64,000 bases of DNA from Amorphophallus konjac (taxonomy: Eukaryota; Streptophyta; Magnoliopsida; Alismatales; Araceae), in NCBI GenBank assembly GCA_022559845.1, contig CM040125.1:322965829-323029828 (forward strand), written 5' to 3'. Shown here piece after piece: positions 31,234-41,495 of the stretch. The notes under the pieces are model-generated. The model had not been told where the DNA came from and made no database searches. It saw only the letters and a program-made list of their open reading frames with translations. The position numbers and the translations under genes are program-made. How positions within the stretch are numbered: position 1 is the stretch's first letter; every line of letters starts with the position of its first letter.

Positions 31234-34200
31234 TGTAGTGACTTACTGTCACAGTGTGTTGCCATCATCAAAAAGGGGGAGAATGTTGTGCCTCTTAGGC
31301 ACAAGCATGTGCTATGTTGATTTGATGATAGCAATGCTGTTTTGTTTTGATGATAGCAACACAGTGAGTGCCTTATGAGATTGTGTTTTGATGATAGCAA
31401 CATAACTTGTTTTGTAGAGAATGCATGTGTATGACTGATATATTGGTTGTGCATGTGCGTTGCTTTTCTGTCTGCATGTAGTTTGATGACTAGCAAGTCT
31501 ATACACTGTAGGGTAAAGCACTTCAGAGTCTTTACATCGTTCATGCATGTGCACAGTTCGTGGACAAAGTCTGCACATCGCCCTAGATTGCATTAGCAAG
31601 TCCATACATCATCAGGGCTCTTAATGCATGTGCATAGTCTATACATTGTGCATCTCGTTGTCAAGTCTGCACATTCATGGAGTCTGTACAGCCATCCACT
31701 TGAAGCATTTCTCAAAGTCCATACAATGCATCTTCTTAGCATCTCATTTAGAGTCTAAGGCATTGTCTATACACTGGACTTAAAGTGTGTACAGCGTCCG
31801 TCTCTGTTAGCATCTAAGGCTTTGAGCAAAGTCTATACAGACCCCACCGTCTCATTCAGCGTCTTAGGCTTGCCAAGTCCATACATCGGACTGTTCATGC
31901 TTTCATCGTGAAGTCTGTACATTGCATGACTTCCACCAAGTCTATACATTGGTAGGTGGTAAGTCTGTACATTGGCTTCACATTTGCTTCGAAGTCTGTA
32001 CATTGAACTAATAGGTAAAGTCTGTACATCATTGCTTGCCAAAGTCTGTACATTGGCATATGTTCCTACGTTGCAACTCCAAGTCTGCACATTGGAGTCT
32101 TTACCTACGATCAGCTTTGAAAGTCTGTACATTGAGAGCTTTACCGACGTTGCCTTGCCAAAGTCTACACACTGTGAATCTTCAAGTCTGTACAGACTTC
32201 GCCTTGTTTCAAGTCTGTACATCGTCCAGCTCTTTGGCAATGTCTACACATCTTAAAGTCTGTACATCTAATAGGCTTGCTCATGCATTGTTCTTCTGAA
32301 GTCTGTACAGCCGTGGCTTCTGCCTCAAAGTCTGTACATTTGTTTCAAAGGCGAACTCTATACATTGTGCATCCTTGGGTTAATGTCCATTCATTGGAAG
32401 TCTGTACAGAGTTTCTCTTGGCTTTAAGATGAAGTCTGAACATTGCATAGTCTGTACATTGCTTCTTCAGTCTGCCTCGGCCAAGTCCATACATTGCTTG
32501 CTTAGCAGACTGTGAAGTCTATACATCGGTTGTTCAGCAGCAGACTGCTCAAGTCCATACACTGGCTGCTGCACTCTCATGAAGTCTTCACCTGTGCTAG
32601 TGTAAGTCTATACAACGCCCAGTGTTATGCTTGCAAAGTATGTACAGTGGTTGCCTTCTTACATAAAGGCTATACATTTGCACTGTAGATGCACGCACTG
32701 TTCATAAGTCTAGACATTGGAAAGTCTGTACATCATGCATCTTTAAGTTGAAGTCTGTACAGAGTCAGCGTCTCTTTGACCGTCTCTTGATGTGTCTTAC
32801 GAAACATTTCATTTAGCAAGTATGTACAGTTGATCGTCTCAGGCAGTGTCTCTTTGTGCGTCTCTTGCAAGTCCATACAACAGTTCAGACTAAAGCCTGT
32901 ACATCGGACAGTGTTTAGGCGAAGTCTATACATCCGTCCGTACAGTGTCTTGGCCACCGTCTCACGACCACCAAGTCTATACTTTGGTCGGTGGCAAGTC
33001 TGCACATTGGACTCTTGATCAAGTCTACATATTCAACAGTGTTCTTCCAAGTCTGTACAGACTTTCTCATTTGCACAATGCATTTCATTCATAAAGTCTG
33101 TACACTGTCCATGTTTCATGTAGCGTCAACTCAGTGTGTCTTGTAGCGTCAACTCAGCAAGTGTGTACATTGCTTGGTTAAGTCTATACGCTGCTTCATA
33201 TGCAGTGAAGTCTGCACATTGCTGAATGCTCTTCAAAGTCTGCACACTGGTAAAGTCTATACAGACTGTGTTTGCCCAAGTATGTACATCGTTCATTCGT
33301 CTTGGCAAGTCTGTACATCGTGAAGTCCATACATTGTCAACTGTCTGTCCAAGTCTTCACATTGCCTAAGTCTGTACAGCGAGTGCCTTCATATATGAAG
33401 TCTGTACATCGCACAGCACTGCATATAGGAACTCTATACATTGGGCAGAGTCTATACATTGCTCTTGGACCTTGGCTTGAAGTCTTCACATTGGGGCAAA
33501 GTGTATACATTGTTGTTTGCATTGTAAAGTCCATACATCCAAGCCTATACATTGGATTTGAAATAAAGTCTATACAGTGCACTTCATTTCAAAGTTTATA
33601 CAGAGTTCTTCACTTAAACTGATGACTTATCCGATACTCTGTCTGACAGGTGCTCTGATCGTGAAGCTTAAGGAGGGCACGTGATTCGAGGTTGAAGGAC
33701 TGACAGAAAGCTGACACGTGGCCAAAAGTTCTGGGCGGGAAATGTGGAAGCCACACGCGCCCAGTGCTGCCCTCCTGCTGGCTGCTATTATAAAAGGAGG
33801 TCTTCGTCCACAGATGAATGTTGATCAAGTTGGCAAGAGGTGAAGTCCATACAAAGAGCCACGATCCACATAGAGAGTGAAAGAAGAAGAGAAAGAAGAG
33901 AAAGGAAGAGATAGAGAGCTCGAGAAGAGAGTGAGAGATTAGAAGAAGAAGAAGTGAGCAGAGAAGAAAGAAGTAAAAGAGAAAAAGAGAGTGAGATCGT
34001 AAGAAGAAGAGTGTGAGAGAGGTTGTCTGAAGATCAGTCTTCACTGGACCGTGGATCAAATCCAGGCCAGTCAGCTCTTTGAGAGCCATATTGTGCTTTA
34101 TGTTTACAGCTTTTCGATTGCTGTTCATCTTGTCTTTTGTTTCCTTTTTATACTTCCCTTCAAGCTGTTAGCCAGCGTTGCAGAGGAGGACTCCTCTGGA

Positions 34201-34752
34201 CAGCAAGCTGTGTTGCTCAGCGGGCAGTGGAGGATTCCACTGGACGGCCAAGCTGTATTGCCCAGCGATTTGCAGAGGTGCTGCCTCTGGACGGGTAAGC
34301 TGTAATCCCCAGCGGTTTGCAGTGGTGGATTCCATTGGACAGCAAGCTGTGTTGCTCAGCAGGTGAGGAGGATTCCTCGGACGGCAAGTTGTGTTGCCCA
34401 GCTATTGTATGGCAAGCTGTGATGCCCAGCTATTCAAGCTGTGAGTCAGCAGGAAGCCACACTCGGGTTGAGTGTGGGGTGGACGTAGGTCTGCAGGACC
34501 GAACCACCTAAAAATCCTCTGTGCAGTGGTTTGATTTCTCTATATGTTTTTGCTTCCGCTAGATGTTTGCATAGGGGCGCTTCATCTGTTTGCTTACAGG
34601 TTGAACAGAATATTTAATTAGCCTTCAGATTATATAGTTAGTCTTAGTGTTTTTATTCCGCAGTTCTGAGCACTAGAATTCTAATTTGGGCGAAAGTTTT
34701 TAAAGGGTATATTCATTCACCCCCCCTCTGAATACTTGCACCGAACCCAACA
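31234..34752 (+). repeat. GOC-2 3' LTR (3519 bp)
   Basis: Starts TGTAGTGACTTACTG, carries the same 50-bp extension (31234-31283), motif array 31494-33606, TATA 33789-33796, GA tract 33858-34022 and AAGCTGT repeats 34162-34455. It ends GAACCCAACA at 34752. It contains a 24-30 bp segment near 32188-32212 (CTGTACAGACTTCGCC) absent from the 5' copy, so motif copies are gained or lost between LTRs. Confidence 0.92.
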
Positions 34753-34757
34753 ACTGT

Positions 34758-34823
34758 CACCTGCTCATCTAGTATATGATCTATATGCTCTCGCTGCCTT
34801 GGAAATGTGGCTGGTGGTGGACA
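34758..34823 (-). other. Gyp-2 3' noncoding, integrase side
   Basis: Joins 23222 when GOC-2 and one TSD copy are removed. The minus strand ATGAGCAGGTGACAGT matches Gyp-3 near 41372. Confidence 0.65.
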
Positions 34824-37339
34824 CTAAGGTGTGGGATCACTCTCAATGGGAGGAGATGGCTCGAAAGGCTCACTAGGGATCACCGCTGGGTCCCTATATG
34901 CAACTAGATCCGACACATTGAAAGTAGAGCTTATACCATATTCCTCGGGCAGGTCCACAACATAAGTATTGGATCCAATGCGTTTCAACACTCTAAATGG
35001 ACCGGCTCCGCGAGCTTGCAATGTCTTTACGGTTCCAGAGGGAAACCGTTCAGGTCTTACCCTGATCATGACATATTCACCCTCTTGGAACTCACGATGG
35101 TGTCGATGGGCATCGACTAGCTCCTTATACTGTGCATTGCTAGCCTCAATGTGACGACGGATGTCATCATGCAGACTCCTAACATGCCTAGCAAATGACT
35201 CGGTAGACTCAGACACTCGTGCATGAATGGGCATCGGAACAAGATCCACTGGCTTCCTAGGCCTACGACCTGTGACAATCTCGAATGGACTCATACCGGT
35301 AGACCTGTTAACCAAATCATTATATGTAAATTCTGCCAGTGGTAATATGAGATCCCAATCCCCTACACGGTCCTTGACAAGACACCTCAAAAGGTCACCC
35401 AAACTCCTATTGACCACTTCGGTCTGACCATCTGTCTAGGGATGATATGCAGTGGAAAACTTGAGGTGAGTACCCAACATATGCCATAGTGTCTTCCAAA
35501 AATAACTGGTGAACCTAACATCACGGTCAGACACTATGGTACGAGGCAACCCGAACTTGCACACCACATGAGTAAGGAAAAGGCGGGCTACCCTCGAAGC
35601 ATCCGAAGTCTTCGAGCAGGTAATGAAAAGGGCCATCTTCGAGAATCGATCAACCACCACATAGACCGAGTCATGATTCCTAGAGGAACGTGGCAATCCC
35701 AAAACAAAATCCATGCTAACATCATGCCACTGACCATCAAGCATGGGAAGAGGCGTATAAAGGCCCGAACTTTGCTTCTTCATTTTGGCCGTAGCACATG
35801 TACGACACTGGGCCACAATATGAGCAACATCTCTCTTCAAACTCGGCCAATAAAATCTGTGCTCAATAGCCTCGATAGTCTTGTTCCAACCAAAGTGGCG
35901 GGCTAGACCTCCCGCATGTAGTTCCCAGACTAAGAAGTCTCGAACCGAAGTTCGGGGAACACAAAGCATGCCTCCTCGAAAGAGTTAACCCTCCTGGAGC
36001 ACATAATCATCAAGGTCTCTCGAGGGTCCGGCCTGGAGAGTGGTATAAATTTGACCGAAGTCAGGACAGTCAACATAGGCCTCTCTCATCTTCTCTATCC
36101 CTATGACCTCGGCACTCATGGCAGTCAGCAGACAAACACGCCGACTCAAGGCATCAGCCACCTTGTTCTCCACTCCAGCCTTATGTTTAAGCACAAATGT
36201 GTACTACTGGAGATACTAAACCCATTGGCTGTGACACGCATTAAACTTCTTTTGGGAATGGAGGAACCTCGAATCTTCATGATCGGAGTACAAGACAAAC
36301 TCCTGATGTAAAAGATAGTGCCTCCAATGCCTAAGAGCCTGAACAACTGCATAGAATTCTTTATCATAAGTGGAGTATCGTAGTTTCACGTCACTCAGCT
36401 TTTCACTGAAGTATGCGACCGGGTGGGCCTCCTGACTCAACACTACTCCAATCCCTACACCCGACGCATCACAAGAGACCTCAAACACCTTCGAGAAATC
36501 TGGCAATCGAAGGATAGGTGTCTAGGTCATGCGCTCCTTGATGTCTTGAAGGTAGCGGCAGCGGCCTTCGTCCATACAAACGTGCCCTTCCGAATACAAT
36601 CTGTGATTGGGGCAGTGACGGAGCTAAATCCACGGATGAAACGACGATAGAACGTCGCGAGGCCATGGAAGCTGCATACATCATGGACCGTACGGGGTTT
36701 CGGCCACTCAACAATGGCCCGGACCTTCTCTGGATCAGCGGAGACCCCAGTACTAGACACAATAAAACCCAAGAAGGTAAGCTGAGGTGTCATGAAGGCA
36801 CACTTCTGTGGGTTCGCAAACAACTGCTCTCGCCTCAAAAGCAGACAGACTTGCCGTAGATGATCCAAGTGGTCCCCTTTTGTGCGACTATATATAAGGA
36901 TATCATCAAAATACACAACCACAAAGACTCCAATGAATGGTCGAAGGACCTGAGTCATGAGTCGCATGAAGGTGCTAGGGGCATTGGTCAACCCAAAGGG
37001 CATAACCAACCACTCATATAGACCATCCTTGGTCTTAAATGCGGTCTTCCACTAATCACTTGGCCTAATCCTCACCTGGTGGTAGCCACTCTTAAGATCG
37101 ATCTTCGGGAAGATAGTGGCACCGGCCATCATGTCTAGCATATCATCTAGGCGAGGAATAGGGAACCTGTACTTCACGGTGATTTTGTTGATGGAACGAC
37201 TATCAATGCACATTCTCCACATGCCATCCTTCTTTGGGGCGAGTAATGCGGGAACAGCACACGGACTCATGCTGTCCCGAACAGACCCTCTCTGCATCCA
37301 CTCATCGACCTGCCGTTTTAGCTCGGCATGTTCCGTGGG
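34824..37339 (-). pseudogene. pol: Gyp-2 pol: RT, RNase H, integrase
   Basis: Ty3/gypsy polymerase region, read from 37339 downward. RT has [38 protein letters not shown] and the catalytic YFDDILIYS. RNase H has [17 protein letters not shown] and [15 protein letters not shown]. Integrase has an HHCC region ending CRTCATAK, catalytic segments SMDFVLGLPRS and VSDRDVRF, and PLAEFTYNDLVNRSTGMSPF (34824-35417). GPFRVLKRIGSNTYVVDLPE and YGISSTFNVSDL follow near the end, a C-terminus like CRM/Galadriel chromoviruses; I see no chromodomain. Disabling changes: TAG replacing Glu in the WKTAF region (about 37053, shared with Gyp-1), frameshifts near 36530 and 36216, and stops near 35985 and 35436. Confidence 0.88.
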
Positions 37340-39334
37340 TGATGGGCACATCGAGGCAAGACCGTCCGCATTTTGTTTGCATTTATGTCCTTTCATATTT
37401 TTATGTATACCCTTGTGTTATATGGGTATGCAATTATAAGTCTTAGTGGGTTTATATGTAAAATTCCAGTAGGCCCAAGCAAGGGGGCCCTCACCCCTTT
37501 CCCATTGGTCCGTCTAGACCATGTGGGGCTGGTCAACCATCCTAGGTGGCCATCTAGAAGGTTGGAATGCCAATTGACCACATGGAAAACAAGTGGATTA
37601 AAAATTCAAAGGTAGGCTACCTACCTCACCTACCTTGTCCCCCCATTAGAATTAATTAGGAATTTCATTTTTTTATTTTATTTGGATCAAATATGAAGTC
37701 CCTTAAATGCCCCTCTAGATCCTAGATCTAAGGGTATTCATGGTCTTTTTTTATTTATTATATAAGTCATGCATTTCTATTATTCTAGAATTAATGAAAG
37801 TGAAAAAAGTATTGTGCAAGAGCCCCCCTTGTGAGAATTTCGACCTCCCCTCTCTCTCCCCCTGGTTTTCTTCATCCCCAACCCCCAATTCTAGAGTGGA
37901 TCCCCTCTATCTCCTCCCCCTCAATCTCTGTGTTCATCTCCGGTGCCGCCGCCGCCGTTCGTGCCGCCAACAAGCCACCGTCGGAAGTTCTGTCCAGGTT
38001 CTGTCCTGCTAGACATAAGGCCACTTCGAGAATTACTGCTCTCCACCCTGACATCTTCTTGATCTGAAATTTTCAGGGTGTGTTCCTATCTTGTATCTTC
38101 ACCTCCACAAAACATTTCACGTCCAAATTCCTTCTTTTGATATTTTTACATTTTCGGTCTTCAATCTTCCCTAGATCTGTCAGCTTTCTGTTCATTGTGG
38201 CAGCAAGTCTGAGATTTCCACCTTCGACCCCTACTTTGATTTTCCCAAGACCCCCAATTTTATTGGCGATTCTATCCACCTTCCCCTATCTCCACGAATT
38301 TTGTTGATTTTTCAGCAGCCCTCCACATATTTTCTAAAATTCTTCCAAGTTCCCAAATCTGTTCTGTCTGCTTCAGTCCAGATCCGACCCACCGCCAGTA
38401 TAAAATTTCTAGAAAATTCAATTCTCCACAAAACCTTTCACAAAAAAATATCTCCGGTTTCCTCTCTTTAACCTCCACAACTTTGCTGAAGAACCGAACT
38501 TCAGATTCGGAGGTCTACCTATCAGTCAACGCCAACTCTCAGGAAAGTTCCCTGCTGATCTGAGACTTCGGCCACTATGGTTCTAGATCAAAGTATTTCA
38601 AGTTAGCTTTCCAACGGCGCCCGTTTCGTGTCAATCTGACATCGGGGCTGATTGCAGGGTCCGTTCTCGCCGGAGCGCGTGCCTGAAAATAGAACCGGCA
38701 GATCCGTGGCCGGTTATTCCGACCGGTGCCGAACGGAGCCGCCTGGCCTCCGGGCGACGTTCCAGTGTGCCGCCATCCCAGGGAATGCTTCCTCAAGCGT
38801 CCCCACTACAGAGGTGCCACCGGGTCCCACACGGCCCCTCCGGACAGCACGTGGGCCCCACAGTCACGAGTTCGGGTGCTGCCGAAGAGACGCGAGAAGC
38901 CGCCCGTCAACCCGGAATCGGTCCTCCCGGACCCACTTATGTAGCCCTTTACCTCCCTGCATGGAGTGGGAAGTAGTCCATTACTGTAATAAGTGTGTAT
39001 TAATCGTCCCGAAAGTACGAGTTCGGCCGGGTCCGTCTTCCCCACCCCCGGTAGCGTGGAGGTATCATTTCCGCTCCCTTCTCGGTATTTGCTTTCTTTC
39101 GTATATATATCTTTATGCCGCTGCTAGAGAGCATGTGTAGGAATATCTAGCTTGCTATATGATGTTTATTACCGCTGCTGAGAGAGAGAGAGTGATCGTC
39201 CTATGACCCGATTCGGGCACAAAAGAGAGCCGATCACCCTAGCTCATTGTCGGTTTCTCAACCGCGCACGTCCGACGCTTCCCTCGCTAAGGGACAATCG
39301 CGAGCTTGTCGTGTCCGTGATCCGTCCCGCATCA
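37340..39334 (+). repeat. Gyp-3 5' LTR (1995 bp)
   Basis: Begins TGATGGGCACATCGAGG. TATATAA at 37759-37765 is followed by a C/T-rich leader. Ends GTCCCGCATCA. It lacks a 60-bp segment that the 3' LTR has (42730-42789). Confidence 0.92.
37759..37765 (+). promoter_or_regulatory. Gyp-3 LTR TATA box
   Basis: TATATAA within TTATTATATAAGTCATG; the copy in the 3' LTR is at 41913-41919. Confidence 0.55.
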
Positions 39335-39337
39335 ATT

Positions 39338-39349
39338 TGGTATCAGAGC
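39338..39349 (+). other. Gyp-3 primer-binding site
   Basis: TGGTATCAGAGC, three bases past the LTR end, initiator tRNA-Met type. Confidence 0.9.
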
Positions 39350-39538
39350 CAGGTTTGAGTCTAGGGTGTCAAAAAAAAAAGTATCTTCTGCATCGCATCC
39401 CTTTACTTGGTATATCAAAAGGTGTTGTCCGAACGTTAGGCTACGCCTATCGGGAAGGCCGTACACTTGCGCGAGTGATCTTCGGATCGGTTATCTCCGC
39501 CACGTACCGAGTTTGGGTTAAGTCTAGGTGCATTAGTT

Positions 39539-41035
39539 GTGTTTGCATTAGTCCATGTGCCTGCATGTCCACTACCCGCCACCCCCATGGCCGTTCCCCA
39601 AGACTTTGCGTCCGAATGGACATCCTTTGTGGCCCAATCCAATGCCTTCACGGCCCGACCATTAGCTTTCACTCATCTCCTTACTAAAGCTACTCTACCC
39701 AATGGGTCCACAACGAGACTCCATTTCACTCATAAGGATTCATATAATTGGGTTTCTCTTGATATCGTGGAGTCCCTCTCCAAGGCGGGTAAGATTATCC
39801 ACGATGGGGATTTTTCTTTTGTCGAGTTTGAAAGGATGATCGGCTCCACTCTTTACTGCGATGGTGCATGGTGCAACCTTGGTGCGCTAACAGGCCCATA
39901 CATTATGTTAGGGCGACCTTGGTTGGAAGAGAGGAGAGCGATCTTTGACCGGGATAGGAGGACCTGCACCTTATATCCACCTCACCTACCCGGTAAGTTC
40001 GTCTTCCACGAGATCCTTCGGCCGACCATCTCCGTGTCACCACCTGTCCACTCGTATCAGTCCGCTCCGCCTACGGACCCATGCTCACCACCCTTTATTT
40101 TCGAACTTACTTCGGAACCCTCTCATTTGGAGCCACGCAAGCCCGAGCCACCCGTGTTTCTAACGGGTACGCTTTTCATAGCCGAGCCGCTTCTTAGTTG
40201 GCTCAAGGATGGCTTGGTCCCACATCCCTTCCCACCTATGGACCCCATCCTCCCTCTAGTGCCGGTCAACTCCTTCCATACCACATTTCGATCTAGTCAC
40301 CATGTTGACACGTTGGACGATCTTGTTATGGGACTAGACACGCAATGGAAGTTGACACATATGTTGGCCCGAGGCTTCGACCAACCCACGAGTCGTAGCT
40401 TCACCCATCCGGCCTTCGGGTCCATTACCTCCGAGTGCACCGTGGGTTGTGTCACCACGGAGGTTCTTCTACTTCTCCTGCTACCGGATGAGCCTGACTT
40501 CATGACTTTGCTTCCGAGGGAGGAGTCATATTTCCTATACACGGTCCCATCTACCATGACGGAGGAAGGTGACCACCCGCACCTTCAAGAATTTCACGAT
40601 TGGGACCATGTCATGTTGGAATCCATCTCACGGGGTCATACCTTCTTCGACCCTTTTGACCCCTTCACTAGTGAATCTCCCGAGTCTCCATCTTCACTTC
40701 ACTTCCTCCGCGGAGTTCACTATCATGCCTTTTCCACTCGGGCCAAGCAACCTCTACATAGCCATAGGTCCGAACCATCATTTGGGGGTAACGGAGATTT
40801 TGGTTTCTCCGACCCACCTAAACCCATCTCCGATACACCCACATCCGGCCCTTCCACACCCGGCTTCCCTAGCCCTCTCAAGTCTCCCAAATCCAAAGGG
40901 GCATCCATGCATGACTGGGTCATACTTGGCCATTTAGGTGTTCTCCATGCCACCCATCTCCGGTTACATAACATGCATGCATGGCACACGTTCGGGTGTC
41001 CTCGTCCGCCGTCATCCATGTACGGGTCGGACTAA
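39539..41035 (+). CDS. Gyp-3 ORF: degenerate retropepsin-like protein (498 codons)
   Basis: An uninterrupted ORF; the likelier start is the second Met at 39587 (MAVPQDFASEWTSF). Residues about 60-155 resemble a gypsy retropepsin. RLHFTHKDSYNWVSLDIVES stands where other copies have the DSG active site, and YIMLGRPWLEERRAIFDRDR matches the ILGRPWLFDRD motif of Gyp-1. The catalytic DSG is DSY here, so protease activity is unlikely. The remaining ~340 residues are Pro/Ser/His-rich with acidic patches and no domain I recognise. They end near MHDWVILGHLGVLHATHLRL. No CCHC, capsid or RT motif. A frame this long in an element otherwise stripped of genes suggests recent mobilisation or selection; function unknown. 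Confidence 0.65.
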   Translation: MFALVHVPACPLPATPMAVPQDFASEWTSFVAQSNAFTARPLAFTHLLTKATLPNGSTTRLHFTHKDSYNWVSLDIVESLSKAGKIIHDGDFSFVEFERMIGSTLYCDGAWCNLGALTGPYIMLGRPWLEERRAIFDRDRRTCTLYPPHLPGKFVFHEILRPTISVSPPVHSYQSAPPTDPCSPPFIFELTSEPSHLEPRKPEPPVFLTGTLFIAEPLLSWLKDGLVPHPFPPMDPILPLVPVNSFHTTFRSSHHVDTLDDLVMGLDTQWKLTHMLARGFDQPTSRSFTHPAFGSITSECTVGCVTTEVLLLLLLPDEPDFMTLLPREESYFLYTVPSTMTEEGDHPHLQEFHDWDHVMLESISRGHTFFDPFDPFTSESPESPSSLHFLRGVHYHAFSTRAKQPLHSHRSEPSFGGNGDFGFSDPPKPISDTPTSGPSTPGFPSPLKSPKSKGASMHDWVILGHLGVLHATHLRLHNMHAWHTFGCPRPPSSMYGSD

Positions 41036-41201
41036 CATTAGGTGTGTCTAGGGTCATAGTTGAGTCAATGTGCTTTTCTTTGTGTGGTTTGTTTTGTGTG
41101 ATTTGTTTGCATGGTTTGTGTGTCGTTTGTTTGTCTGCATGTGTCTTGTGCAAGCTCGTCGATGTCAGTCTCTTATGAGTGAGAGGCGAGTGGACTCGCT
41201 C

Positions 41202-41279
41202 GATGAGTATGGGATCGGTTCTACATCTATACCTGGATCAGTCACCTACAGGGACTCAGCGGTGATTCCTAGTGAGTCT
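41202..41279 (+). pseudogene. Remnant of gypsy integrase C-terminus in Gyp-3
   Basis: The frame DEYGIGSTSIPGSVTYRD followed by SAVIPSE aligns with the Gyp-2 integrase end EEYGISSTFNVSDLVAYRD, PAVIPSE. It shows that the interior of a Gyp-2-like ancestor was deleted between protease and this point. The rest of 41280-41495 is noncoding 3' sequence with a weak polypurine tract before the LTR. Confidence 0.75.
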
Positions 41280-41495
41280 TCAAGCCGCCTCCTCCCATTT
41301 TGAGAGTGCCCACCCGGAGTGTCCACCTCTAGCCCACAGCAGCTTGTGCATATCGAGTATATATGGAATGAGCAGGTGACGGTCACTTGGAGTGGAGCAT
41401 ACCCGCGTTACTTGGCACGGTGACGGATCCGCCGGAGTACTCGAGCATCCATACCCCTACTCGACGGGGTCGAGTTCCTCCCACCCCGGGAGAAT

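Larger units (their letters stand above)
23228..34752 (+). mobile_element. GOC-2, gag-only SIRE-like copia element (complete, 11,525 bp)
   Basis: LTRs at 23228-26730 and 31234-34752, PBS at 26733, PPT at 31219-31233, and a perfect TSD ACTGT (23223-23227 and 34753-34757) in the Gyp-2 3' noncoding region. The interior encodes a Gag interrupted by a single in-frame stop, the post-gag hairpin, and a 2.2-kb noncoding region. No pol domain is present. Confidence 0.93.

Noticed and set aside
40297..41019. Minus-strand ORFs opposite the Gyp-3 gene
   Set aside because: Shadows of the 498-codon plus-strand ORF.
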